Made by a program: the position numbers and the translations under genes
Notes under the pieces: model-generated
Seen by the model: the letters and a program-made list of their open reading frames with translations, nothing else
Database searches by the model: none
What the model was told of the DNA's origin: nothing
Assembly (NCBI GenBank): GCA_964454305.1
Contig: CAYVXX010000031.1
Location: forward strand, 1-24,044
Length of the DNA stretch: 24,044 nucleotides
Reading direction: 5' to 3'
From: JAUSPI01 sp964454305
GTDB taxonomy: Bacteria; Desulfobacterota; Syntrophia; Syntrophales; JADFWA01
Part shown: in pieces, positions 1 through 6,653 of the stretch
Layout: the number at the start of each line of letters is the position of its first letter
Position numbering within the stretch: position 1 is the stretch's first letter

Positions 1-3
1 AAC

Positions 4-1266
4 TTAGAACGTCAACGTCAGCTTGTTCATGACCATGTAATTGTCATCAACCTTGTTGCCAGCGCTGTTGCCCTTGTAATAATCACCGGTCCACAGGTAA
101 CCAAAGCCTACCATATAGCTCAGGTTATCATAGACCTTATATGTCGCGGTGATATCAAACTCGGTGCCGTAATCATCATCGACATTTGTACCCTTCTGAT
201 CAGCCTTGGCAAGGGTAAAACTTGCCATCGTATCCAGTTTCGCTAACGGCCTGAAACCTGCGAATACCTGATAGAGCTTCGCGTTGCTCATCGTGTCACC
301 GCTAGTGCTATAAGTTCCAAAATTGCCTCCAAATTTATTGAAGGCATCCTCCCCGAAGAGGATCAGGCAGGGATTATAGTCCTGACCGGTCCAGCCGCTT
401 TCATCTTTATCAATCGTATTGGGATCGTCTCCCTCAACCCAGGCGAGCTGGCCGCCGACATAGAACTTGTCCAGATCAACTTTGACCATAAGGTAAGCAG
501 ATTTGCCGTTATAGTCTTCGTCCGTTCCTGCTTCTTCCATTTTCACCTTCTTACCGGTCTTCAAGAAGAATTCCCCCTCGACATAGACAGGACCGAAAGT
601 CGCCTTGAAATAAGGATCAAGTAACCACCATCTGGCCTTGTAATCGCCGTCAGAAATGTCGGAAGGTCTGGCATCGTTAAGGTACTCAATAAGTATACCG
701 GCATTTCCGCCGTCCCACTTATAGATAGGGGCTACTATATACTTGTCGTAGTCTTTATCGGCACAGGTTGTTCCTATGTCAGCTTCTTCACCCTTTTCAA
801 TTACGCCAAGAACTTTCAACGGGCCGTTAACATATGTGTACTTGATCCTCGGCACGCCACCGGCTACCTGGTCGCCAAAAACTGTACCGAAAGTTCCGCC
901 ACTCTGGTAACCAACGTCAAATGTACCGCCGAGCGTGTTAAAGGTTACATAGACTCGTTCCCACTGGATGTTTTTCTCATCTGTCCCAGGTGTTGAACCA
1001 ACGGCTTCCAGACCCCAGACTCTCTCCATCGCGTCGAATCTCGTCGTCAGCTTGAGACCTTCCGCGACCTGAAAGACCGTCTGAACCCTCAATCTCTGAG
1101 AATAGAATGCGTTTGATGAACCTGCATCCTTCTGCAGAGACTGATTGCTATTATACCAGCCTGCAACATAGTACGAACCGCTGAACTTAACGTCCGTAGC
1201 TGCCGCGGGTGCGCTAAAGGCCACAATCAGACCCAGAGCAAGTAAAACTACCAAAAATTTCTTCAT
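4..1266 (-). CDS. Outer-membrane porin-like beta-barrel protein
   Basis: Probable secreted outer-membrane channel of 420 residues; substrate unknown. A typical Sec signal peptide is visible (MKKF, then a hydrophobic stretch, with APAAA just before TDVKFSG at about residues 18-23). The mature part is rich in alternating aromatic/hydrophobic strands (SGSYYVAGWYN, VYVTFNTLGGTFDVGYQ, FYVGGQLAWVEG). It ends in KLTLTF, and a C-terminal Phe is the usual signal for beta-barrel insertion. The reading frame stays open a further 38 codons upstream, but the start at 1266 is preferred: CAGGAGGAG lies just upstream of this ATG and the signal peptide begins there. No cysteine or enzyme motif dominates. It is monocistronic as far as can be seen, with a long, potentially structured leader. 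The barrel call is secure from its features; the exact porin family is not identified. Confidence 0.75.
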   Translation of the reverse strand: MKKFLVVLLALGLIVAFSAPAAATDVKFSGSYYVAGWYNSNQSLQKDAGSSNAFYSQRLRVQTVFQVAEGLKLTTRFDAMERVWGLEAVGSTPGTDEKNIQWERVYVTFNTLGGTFDVGYQSGGTFGTVFGDQVAGGVPRIKYTYVNGPLKVLGVIEKGEEADIGTTCADKDYDKYIVAPIYKWDGGNAGILIEYLNDARPSDISDGDYKARWWLLDPYFKATFGPVYVEGEFFLKTGKKVKMEEAGTDEDYNGKSAYLMVKVDLDKFYVGGQLAWVEGDDPNTIDKDESGWTGQDYNPCLILFGEDAFNKFGGNFGTYSTSGDTMSNAKLYQVFAGFRPLAKLDTMASFTLAKADQKGTNVDDDYGTEFDITATYKVYDNLSYMVGFGYLWTGDYYKGNSAGNKVDDNYMVMNKLTLTF

Positions 1267-1337
1267 GTTACTCCTCCTGTTTATTGTTCCGTTAAAACAT
1301 GTTTTATTGTTTACATTTAGTGAATACGAAAAACGCA

Positions 1338-1491
1338 GGGTCTCCGTCAGTGCATAATTTATCAACACAGGCAGGGACACCCAGCTGCAAAGCTTCCCGG
1401 CATCACCCCCTTTCGCGATCTAAAATCTCCGGTTCCCATCTACCAAATGGGAACAGCAAGATTCCGGTAGTCGGGGCAGACGTAGAAACCC
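1338..1491. ncRNA. Candidate structured RNA / riboswitch-like fold, strand uncertain
   Basis: A closed fold can be drawn. The outer stem pairs GGG 1338-1340, TCT 1341-1343 and CGTC 1345-1348 with GACG 1479-1482, AGA 1484-1486 and CCC 1489-1491. Inside it CCCGGC 1396-1401 pairs with GTCGGG 1470-1475, ACC 1405-1407 with GGT 1466-1468, and AATCT 1424-1428 with AGATT 1459-1463. A perfect 8-bp hairpin GTTCCCAT/ATGGGAAC (1432-1454, 7-nt loop) caps it. One pair is G-U if read on plus but C-A on minus, which slightly favours plus. On minus the element would lie in the porin 5' leader. Plus-strand pieces such as GCAAAGC followed by CCCGGC and a later GGTAG resemble parts of the GEMM (c-di-GMP-I) core, but other conserved parts are missing. 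No family is assigned. Confidence 0.35.
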
Positions 1492-1514
1492 CTTTCCCGA
1501 ACAAATTTTTTTTT

Positions 1515-1543
1515 ACGCTAACATCCTGAAAATAGGTTGTCAA
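1515..1543 (-). promoter_or_regulatory. Candidate sigma-70 promoter for the porin gene
   Basis: On the minus strand a perfect TTGACA (-35, 1543 down to 1538) is followed after 17 nt by TAGCGT (-10, 1520 down to 1515), which keeps the key T, A and final T of TATAAT. Transcription would begin near 1508, giving a leader of about 240 nt that includes the whole 1338-1491 fold. The -35 is strong and the -10 weak. Confidence 0.4.
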
Positions 1544-1583
1544 GGGTTTTTTTTGTGGAAAAATGACTGATATAAGATAAAAA

Positions 1584-1601
1584 GCAGGGCTAAAGTCCTG
1601 C
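1584..1601. repeat. GCAGGGC hairpin repeat
   Basis: GCAGGGC-TAAA-GTCCTGC forms a 7-bp stem with one G-U pair. A close relative (GCAGGGC-TTCA-GCCCTGC) lies at 7783-7800, so this is a dispersed short palindromic repeat. It sits in the otherwise gene-free stretch 1267-1985. Confidence 0.6.
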
Positions 1602-1618
1602 CCTCCATTTTCCAACAC

Positions 1619-1720
1619 GGACAAATGATACCGAAACAAGTTCGGCACATGGTTTGTCCATGCCACCCTTCGCTGCGCTGTCCACGCCACCTGCCAAAGA
1701 TTCTGAAACAAGTTCAGAAT
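1619..1720. repeat. Pair of REP-like hairpins sharing an ACAAG loop
   Basis: Two hairpins carry the same ACAAG loop: CCGAA-ACAAG-TTCGG (1631-1645, flanked by outer arms GGACAAA 1619-1625 and TTTGTCC 1653-1659) and ATTCTGAA-ACAAG-TTCAGAAT (1700-1720). A degenerate relative with CTGAAACAAGGTCA occurs near 6580. These look like members of one dispersed palindromic family. No coding ORF is credible here. Confidence 0.55.
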
Positions 1721-1796
1721 GACAGGAGTGTTTACTGTGTAGTTTTATTTCCACCGTGAAGAAAATTACACATTATATGCCCCGCAAAACAAGGAA

Positions 1797-1815
1797 CTAC
1801 AACAGATAATTGTAG
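1797..1815. promoter_or_regulatory. Dyad CTACAA-N7-TTGTAG upstream of acs
   Basis: A perfect 6-bp inverted repeat with a 7-nt spacer lies about 70-90 nt upstream of the candidate sigma-54 promoter at 1885-1900. That is a usual distance for an enhancer-binding protein site. The function is inferred from position only. Confidence 0.3.
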
Positions 1816-1884
1816 AATCTTTTTGAAAATTTAATCCAACAAATACAATGAGTTAGAATATTATCGTTCCTTTGCGATGTGCTC

Positions 1885-1900
1885 TGGCATAGATAATGCG
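1885..1900 (+). promoter_or_regulatory. Candidate sigma-54 promoter for acs
   Basis: TGGCAT-N5-ATGCG matches the -24/-12 pattern (TGGCAC-N5-TTGC), with GG (1886-1887) and GC (1898-1899) exactly 10 nt apart. The predicted start is near 1911, leaving a leader of about 75 nt to the acs ATG. The -12 element has ATGC rather than TTGC, so the match is good but not perfect. Confidence 0.4.
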
Positions 1901-1985
1901 TGTAGACAGCCAATCTATGTTGCTTGACTCATCAAAAAATGGTAGATGGTAGGCAAGGTAGGTAAAAAAGGGAGGGAGTTAAAAA

Positions 1986-4043
1986 ATGGTAAAAAAGAAA
2001 AAAATAGAACCAGTTGAAAAAGAAATGTTAGAACCTACTGAAGCGGAAATCGCCGTTCACTGGCAGGAAGAAGATATTGTCTATCCGTCCACGAAGTTTA
2101 TTTCCCAGGCAAACATGACAGACGAGGATATCTATGAGCGATTCAGTCTGGATAATTTCCCCGAATGTTTCAAGGAATATGCCGATATGCTGGACTGGTA
2201 TGAGTACTGGCATACAACCCTTGATACAAGCGATGCGCCTTTCTGGAAGTGGTTTGTCGGAGGGAAGATAAATGTATGTTACAACTGTGTTGACAGACAT
2301 CTTGCCGGGAATAAAAACAAGACGGCAATCCATTTTGTCCCCGAACCTGAGAATGAGGCAATTCAACATATCACCTATCAGGAACTATACGTAAAGGTCA
2401 ATGAGTTTGCCGCGCTCCTTAGAGACTTTGCGGACGTGAAAAGAGGAGATGTGGTAACGTTTCATCTGCCAATGGTGCCGGAACTTCCGATATCCATGCT
2501 TGCCTGTGCCAGGCTCGGCGTTATCCATTCTCAGGTGTTCGGAGGTTTCACCGGCAAGGCATGTGCCGAGAGGATGGTAGATTCTGATAGCCACGTACTG
2601 GTAACGATGGACGCATATTATCGTAACGGCAACCTCATTGATCACAAGGCGAATGCCGATGACGCGGTCAATGTGGCAGAGAAGGAGGACCTCAATGTCG
2701 ATAAGGTCTTGATATGGAACCGCTATCCGGGAAAATACTCGAGCGAAAGCAAGCTGGTCAAAGGACGTGATTATATCATAAATGATCTTCTCAAGAACTA
2801 TCGAAGGAAAAAAGTTGAGCCGGTACGCGTGCCGGCCGAAGATCCCCTCTTTCTCATGTACACCAGCGGTACAACGGGAAAACCGAAGGGGTGTCAGCAT
2901 TCAACAGGTGGCTATCTTGCCTATGTGACAGGCACATCAAAGTATATCCAGGATATTCATCCGGAGGATGTTTACTGGTGCATGGCGGATATTGGATGGA
3001 TTACGGGTCACTCCTATATTGTTTACGGTCCCCTTGCCCTGGGTGCATCTTCCGTCATTTATGAAGGCGTGCCTACCTATCCGGATGCCGGTAGGGCATG
3101 GAGGATAGCGGAAGAACTTGATGTGAATATCTTCCATACCGCACCTACCACAATACGGGGTCTGAGAAAGGTCGGCCCTGACGAACCTCAAAAGTATAAT
3201 TACCACTTCAAGCATATGACCACTGTTGGAGAACCGATTGAGCCAGCGGTCTGGAAGTGGTATTACGAAGTGGTGGGGAAAAAAGAGGCAATGATTGTTG
3301 ACACGTGGTGGCAGACAGAGAATGGAGGTTTCCTGTGCAGTACTATACCCGCAATGAAACCAATGAAGCCGGGAAGCGCCGGCCCGGGCGTACCCGGTAT
3401 CCATCCTGTAGTCTATGACGAAGACGGAAATGAGATGCCCGCCGGATCGGGCAAGGCCGGTAATATATGTATCCGGAACCCATGGCCCGGTTCATTCCAG
3501 ACAATATGGGACAGTCCCCATAGATATGTCTCGGAGTATTATGAAAAGTACTGCAAGGACAAAGACAGCAAGGATTGGCGTGATTGGCCATACTTCAGCA
3601 ACGACGGCGCCGTGGAGGCCGAGGATGGATACTTTCGTATCCTTGGCAGAGTTGATGATGTTATCAATGTTTCAGGTCACAGACTGGGAACCAAAGAGCT
3701 TGAGTCAGCGGCCCTTACTGTCGAAGAGGTTGCGGAATCAGCGGTCGTCCCTGTGGCAGATGAGTTGAGGGGAAGGGTGCCCGATCTCTATGTCTCTTTG
3801 AAACCCGGGTATGAAGCCAGTGAAGAACTGGCCGGGAGGGTTTCAGATAGTATCAGCAGCGCCATTGGAAAGTTCGCAAAGCCGAGATCGGTATGGATCG
3901 TACCCGATATGCCGAAGACGCGTTCCGGAAAGATAATGCGCAGGGTACTCAGCGCTATCTCCAATAAAAAGGAAGTGGGTGATGTAACGACGCTGGCAAA
4001 TCCTGAAATTATTCCCGAAATCAAGAAGATAGTTCAGGGTTGA
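1986..4043 (+). CDS. acs: Acetyl-CoA synthetase, AMP-forming
   Basis: Activates acetate with ATP and CoA through acetyl-AMP; in syntrophs the reverse direction can yield ATP from acetyl-CoA, AMP and PPi. The 685 residues carry, in order, an N-terminal Acs domain, the P-loop YTSGTTGKPKG (292-302), TVGEPIEP (413-420), DTWWQTENG (439-447, including the Trp that limits the acyl pocket to acetate in known Acs), GRVDDVINVSGHRLGTKE (554-571), and the C-terminal catalytic Lys in KTRSGKIMRR (K649). It is slightly longer than usual Acs because of a Lys-rich start (MVKKKKIEPVEKE), and KGCQHSTGGY differs from the common GVLHTTGGY. GGAGGGAG (1971-1978) supports this start. It heads a plus-strand cluster with etfBA; I recall acs next to etf genes in Syntrophus, which would suit a syntrophic role. 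Confidence 0.93.
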   Translation: MVKKKKIEPVEKEMLEPTEAEIAVHWQEEDIVYPSTKFISQANMTDEDIYERFSLDNFPECFKEYADMLDWYEYWHTTLDTSDAPFWKWFVGGKINVCYNCVDRHLAGNKNKTAIHFVPEPENEAIQHITYQELYVKVNEFAALLRDFADVKRGDVVTFHLPMVPELPISMLACARLGVIHSQVFGGFTGKACAERMVDSDSHVLVTMDAYYRNGNLIDHKANADDAVNVAEKEDLNVDKVLIWNRYPGKYSSESKLVKGRDYIINDLLKNYRRKKVEPVRVPAEDPLFLMYTSGTTGKPKGCQHSTGGYLAYVTGTSKYIQDIHPEDVYWCMADIGWITGHSYIVYGPLALGASSVIYEGVPTYPDAGRAWRIAEELDVNIFHTAPTTIRGLRKVGPDEPQKYNYHFKHMTTVGEPIEPAVWKWYYEVVGKKEAMIVDTWWQTENGGFLCSTIPAMKPMKPGSAGPGVPGIHPVVYDEDGNEMPAGSGKAGNICIRNPWPGSFQTIWDSPHRYVSEYYEKYCKDKDSKDWRDWPYFSNDGAVEAEDGYFRILGRVDDVINVSGHRLGTKELESAALTVEEVAESAVVPVADELRGRVPDLYVSLKPGYEASEELAGRVSDSISSAIGKFAKPRSVWIVPDMPKTRSGKIMRRVLSAISNKKEVGDVTTLANPEIIPEIKKIVQG

Positions 4044-4053
4044 GAAAAAAATA

Positions 4054-4138
4054 GGGGTCAGGTCTTGCTTTTTGCCTTTCCGAGACTACTTCAAATTATT
4101 TTCTTATATCAAAAAGGCAAAAAGCAAGACCTGACCCC
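4054..4138. repeat. Perfect 26-bp inverted repeat (REP/RAYT-type palindrome)
   Basis: Left arm 4054-4079 begins GGGGTCAGGTCTTGC; right arm 4113-4138 is its exact reverse complement and ends CAAGACCTGACCCC; the loop is 33 nt (4080-4112). The GGGGTCAGGTCTTGC motif is one I associate with REP-associated tyrosine transposase (RAYT, Y1_Tnp) palindromes in Desulfobacterota and other phyla, but no transposase gene is in the window. It lies 10 nt after the acs stop and 36 nt before the etfB start, so as RNA it would form a very stable hairpin between the two genes. There is no T-run after it on either strand, so it is not a classical terminator. Confidence 0.75.
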
Positions 4139-4174
4139 AAAAAGCAAAAAGACAAGTTATGAAAGGAGGAGAAT

Positions 4175-4945
4175 GTGCATATAGTTGCATGTGTGAAACA
4201 GGTTCCCGACACAGAAACGCTGATCAGGGTAAAACCGGACGGATCGGGGATAGAAGAAAGCGGTATTAAGTGGGTGATGAATCCCTATGATGAATTTGGT
4301 GTTGAAGAGGCTCTGAGGCTGAGAGAAAAGCATGGAGGAGATGTCACCGTAGTCTCCGTTGGCCCTGCAAGGGTAGTGGATACGATACGAGCTGCCCTCG
4401 CAATGGGTGCCGAAAAAGGTGTACATATCGATAATCCTTCTTCAGATATGGCTGATGCCTACACAACTGCAACTGCTCTGGCAGCTGCCATAAAGGATAT
4501 ACCCTATGACATTATCTTCTGCGGCCAGAGAGCGATTGATGACGATTCCGGACAGGTCGGCTCTATTTTAGCAGAGCTTTTAAATATTCCTCAATTGACT
4601 ATCGTAACAAAGGTTGATGTAGAAGACAAAACCGTCAGGGTTGTCAAGCCGATTGAAGGCGCGCAGCTTTTAATCGAATCCACGCTTCCCTGCGTAATTA
4701 CCGCGCAGAAGGGATTAAACGAACCACGTTATGCTTCCCTTCCCGGTATTATGAAATCCAAAAAGAAACCTATTGATGTCAAAGACGCAGCAACACTGGG
4801 CGTATCTGCCGATTTCAAAGCAAAGGTTGTAAAGATGATGCCTCCTCCGGAAACACCTCCCGGAAAGGTTATTGAAGGTGATGACATCTCCGTGAAGGCT
4901 GCAGAGCTGGTCAGGCTGCTCAGGGAAGAAGCGAATGTGATTTAA
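4175..4945 (+). CDS. etfB: Electron transfer flavoprotein, beta subunit
   Basis: Small Etf subunit (256 aa) that with EtfA carries electrons from acyl-CoA dehydrogenases. Family features are clear: the N-terminus HIVACVKQVPDTET, the VMNPYDEFGVEEALRLRE segment, VVSVGP, TIRAALAMGAEKGVHI, and the nucleotide-binding stretch CGQRAIDDDSGQVGS (about 112-126). The start is GTG at 4175, with AAGGAGGA ending 4 nt upstream. The binding loop DDDSGQVG is neither the plain respiratory form nor the classic bifurcating GDTAQVG form, so I do not assign an electron-bifurcating role. It is followed, after a repeat-filled gap of 301 nt, by etfA; in most genomes etfB and etfA are nearly contiguous. Confidence 0.93.
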   Translation: MHIVACVKQVPDTETLIRVKPDGSGIEESGIKWVMNPYDEFGVEEALRLREKHGGDVTVVSVGPARVVDTIRAALAMGAEKGVHIDNPSSDMADAYTTATALAAAIKDIPYDIIFCGQRAIDDDSGQVGSILAELLNIPQLTIVTKVDVEDKTVRVVKPIEGAQLLIESTLPCVITAQKGLNEPRYASLPGIMKSKKKPIDVKDAATLGVSADFKAKVVKMMPPPETPPGKVIEGDDISVKAAELVRLLREEANVI

Positions 4946-4974
4946 AAGACAGGAGGCAGGAGACAGGAGTCAGA

Positions 4975-5043
4975 ATGAGAAAACCAGCCAAAACTTTTCA
5001 AGACCTTTTAGTATGGCAAAAGTCGCATCCTTCCGGCTCCTGA
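4975..5043 (+). pseudogene. Remnant of a four-helix-bundle (IVP/S23-like) protein gene
   Basis: A 22-codon ORF reads MRKPAKTFQDLLVWQKSH and then PSGS-stop. The first 18 residues match, from memory, the typical N-terminus of the four-helix-bundle proteins related to 23S rRNA intervening-sequence ORFs (KTFQDLLVWQKSH...), normally about 110-130 aa. The rest of the domain is absent. The flanks carry CAGGAG-type direct repeats before the ATG (4951-4973) and CTCCTGACTACTG across the stop, the kind of repeated flank often seen around these ORFs, which suggests an internal deletion. It is not expected to make a working protein. Confidence 0.6.
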
Positions 5044-5088
5044 CTACTGAATGAGCCCTTTGAGTTTTGCCATAAATAGTCTGAATGG

Positions 5089-5180
5089 TCATTCCCGTGC
5101 AAACGGGAATCCAGTCCCCGATCACGTCGAGGACAAGCATTTTAAACTTGTTATGGATTCCCACTTTCGTGGGAATGACA
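5089..5180. repeat. dRS3-like inverted pair of ATTCCC...GGGAAT palindromes
   Basis: The left unit ATTCCCGTGCAAACGGGAAT (5091-5110) is preceded by GGTC; the right unit ATTCCCACTTTCGTGGGAAT (5157-5176) is followed by GACA. They are mutually inverted around a 46-nt core. Each unit has the ATTCCC-N8-GGGAAT layout of neisserial dRS3-type repeats; similar ATTCCCG repeats are widespread in deltaproteobacterial genomes. The pair lies inside the etfB-etfA gap together with the IVP remnant. Confidence 0.65.
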
Positions 5181-5246
5181 AAAGGGGAGCGTTTTGCAAA
5201 GGTTTCTGAACACATAAATAGTTTCAAAATAAAGAGGAAATAGAAA

Positions 5247-6233
5247 ATGGCAAAAGGTGTATGGTTAGTTGCAGAACAGAGAGACGGAGATTTCCGTAAG
5301 GTAAGTTTCGAAATCGCCAGTACGGCAAGAAAGCTCGCGGACGAGCTGGGAGAAGAAGTATGCGCCATTCTGCTGGGTTGCGGTATTGAAGGAATTGCAG
5401 GGAAATTGGGAGAGTATGGTGTTGACAGGGTCTACGTGGCGGACGACGCTGTTTTTGAACAGTACACCACGGATGCCTATTCGGCGGCTGTTGGAAAATT
5501 AGTAGCGGAAAATGATCCTTCTATTCTTCTTCTTGCTGCCTCCATCCAGGGGAAAGATCTCTCATCGAGACTGGTAGGCAAATTAGCCACCGGTATGGCT
5601 ACAGATTGTGTTGATCTAAAGATCGTGGATGGTAATTTGATTGCCACAAGACCGATGTACGCCGGCAAGTGTTATGCGGAAGTAGCGGTCTCGGGGACTC
5701 CGCAGATGGCCTCTTTGAGACCGAATGTGTTCCCGGTGGTTGAAAACAAAAAGGCCGGTGAGGCCGTGAAGTTTGATCCGTCCCTCAATACCGGTGAACT
5801 GAGAACAAAGGTTCTTGAAGTACAGAAGGATTCAAGCGGCAAGCTTGACCTGACAGAGGCCGATATTATCGTATCGGGTGGCCGGGGAATGAAGGGCCCG
5901 GAAAACTACACGATAATCGAGGAGCTTGCAGATAAGCTCGGTGCTACTGTCGGTGCATCGAGAGCGGCCGTGGATGCCGGATGGAGGCCTCAAACGGATC
6001 AGGTGGGACAGACGGGGAAGGTCGTCTCTCCCAATCTTTATGTTGCCTGTGGTATTTCCGGTGCGATCCAGCATCTGGCAGGCATGAGTTCCTCTAAATG
6101 CATCGTTGCGATAAACAAGGACCCGGACGCACCCATCTTTAAGAAGGCCGATTACGGCATCGTCGATGACCTCTTCAAGGTCGTACCTGAAGTAACGAAA
6201 GAAGTAGAGAAACTGCTCAAGAAAGAGGAATAG
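5247..6233 (+). CDS. etfA: Electron transfer flavoprotein, alpha subunit
   Basis: Large, FAD-carrying Etf subunit, 328 aa. Residues 1-190 form the N-terminal domain. The C-terminal FAD domain has the family signature: VSGGRGMKGPENY (209-221), GASRAAVDAGWRPQTDQVGQTGKVVSPNLYVACGISGAIQH with the flavin-contacting Arg and QTGK elements (about 236-276), then AINKDPDAPIFKKADYGIVDDL (288-309). No ferredoxin extension is fused at the N-terminus, unlike some EtfA proteins. AAAGAGGAAATAGAAA precedes the ATG and gives a fair ribosome site. It pairs with etfB upstream despite the repeat-filled gap. Electrons would go to the membrane oxidoreductase at 7868-9928. Confidence 0.94.
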   Translation: MAKGVWLVAEQRDGDFRKVSFEIASTARKLADELGEEVCAILLGCGIEGIAGKLGEYGVDRVYVADDAVFEQYTTDAYSAAVGKLVAENDPSILLLAASIQGKDLSSRLVGKLATGMATDCVDLKIVDGNLIATRPMYAGKCYAEVAVSGTPQMASLRPNVFPVVENKKAGEAVKFDPSLNTGELRTKVLEVQKDSSGKLDLTEADIIVSGGRGMKGPENYTIIEELADKLGATVGASRAAVDAGWRPQTDQVGQTGKVVSPNLYVACGISGAIQHLAGMSSSKCIVAINKDPDAPIFKKADYGIVDDLFKVVPEVTKEVEKLLKKEE

Positions 6234-6412
6234 GCAATTTTATGATATAAAAAACTGATGCATTCTTGAAAATTAGTTTTACCCGCCCAGAGAGCATTTG
6301 GGGATGGTGGTGTCACTTAGCTAAAAATTTAAAGCTCTCGCTTATGCACGCAAATAATTAAATTTTTTAAACGCCAGGTATCATTATCTTTCTCCCAAAT
6401 CCTCAAATTGAA

Positions 6413-6438
6413 GCTCTCCGCAGCTTGCTGCGGGGAGC
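6413..6438. repeat. GC-rich hairpin repeat
   Basis: GCTCTCCGCAG-CTTG-CTGCGGGGAGC makes an 11-bp stem with a single G-U pair and a 4-nt loop. There is no following T-run, so it looks like a dispersed palindromic repeat and not an intrinsic terminator. It could still act on the 3' end of etfA mRNA. Confidence 0.6.
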
Positions 6439-6483
6439 GAAGTAATTCGAAGAACAATGAACTCGCTATTCAATTCATTCGTG

Positions 6484-6634
6484 AAAGACTTTTTTCGAGA
6501 CCTTTAAAGCTAAATGGTATTGTAAAAAACCGCAAATTGTGTCATTTATCATGCGACGTATGTTTCTCAGGGCCTGAACTGACCCTGAAACAAGGTCACG
6601 GTAACAAAAAAAGACTTTTTGCGAAACTGTAAAG
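6484..6634 (+). repeat. Direct repeats flanking about 100 bp
   Basis: Copy 1 (6484-6509) reads AAAGACTTTTTTCGAGAC then CTTTAAAG. Copy 2 (6610-6634) reads AAAGACTTTTTGCGAAAC then TGTAAAG. They differ at a few positions only. The GACTTTTTNCGA core is also the complement of TCGTAAAAAGC-type arms at 18400-18412, which points to one dispersed family. Confidence 0.5.
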
Positions 6635-6653
6635 ACGAGGAAGGAGGGTAAAA

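Larger units (their letters stand above)
6234..6653. other. Gene-free gap with a hairpin and degenerate repeats
   Basis: No credible gene. A 74-codon ORF begins inside a hairpin and has no family resemblance. The stretch holds a stable hairpin at 6413-6438, a pair of 25-26 bp direct repeats (6484-6509 and 6610-6634), and a degenerate CTGAAACAAGGTCA palindrome near 6570-6600. The lhgO-like gene's ribosome site, GGAAGGAGGG, ends about 5 nt before its ATG at 6654. Confidence 0.6.

Noticed and set aside
1299..1711. ORFs on both strands in the porin upstream region
   Set aside because: They run through the structured element and the REP-like hairpins. They have no ribosome sites and low-complexity, family-less translations.
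2385..2900. Antisense ORFs within acs
   Set aside because: They are shadow frames of a strongly conserved Acs coding sequence, without motifs or ribosome sites.
4054..4138. Intrinsic terminator after acs
   Set aside because: The stem is long and perfect, but neither strand has a T-run after it. The motif is a dispersed repeat, and etfB has no room for its own promoter beyond it.
4175..6233. Electron-bifurcating EtfAB
   Set aside because: The EtfB binding loop lacks the clear GDTAQVG form, and the neighbours point to quinone reduction. The sequence alone does not decide it.
6408..6632. 74-codon plus-strand ORF
   Set aside because: It starts inside the 6413-6438 hairpin region and spans both degenerate repeats. 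It has no plausible ribosome site or similarity.
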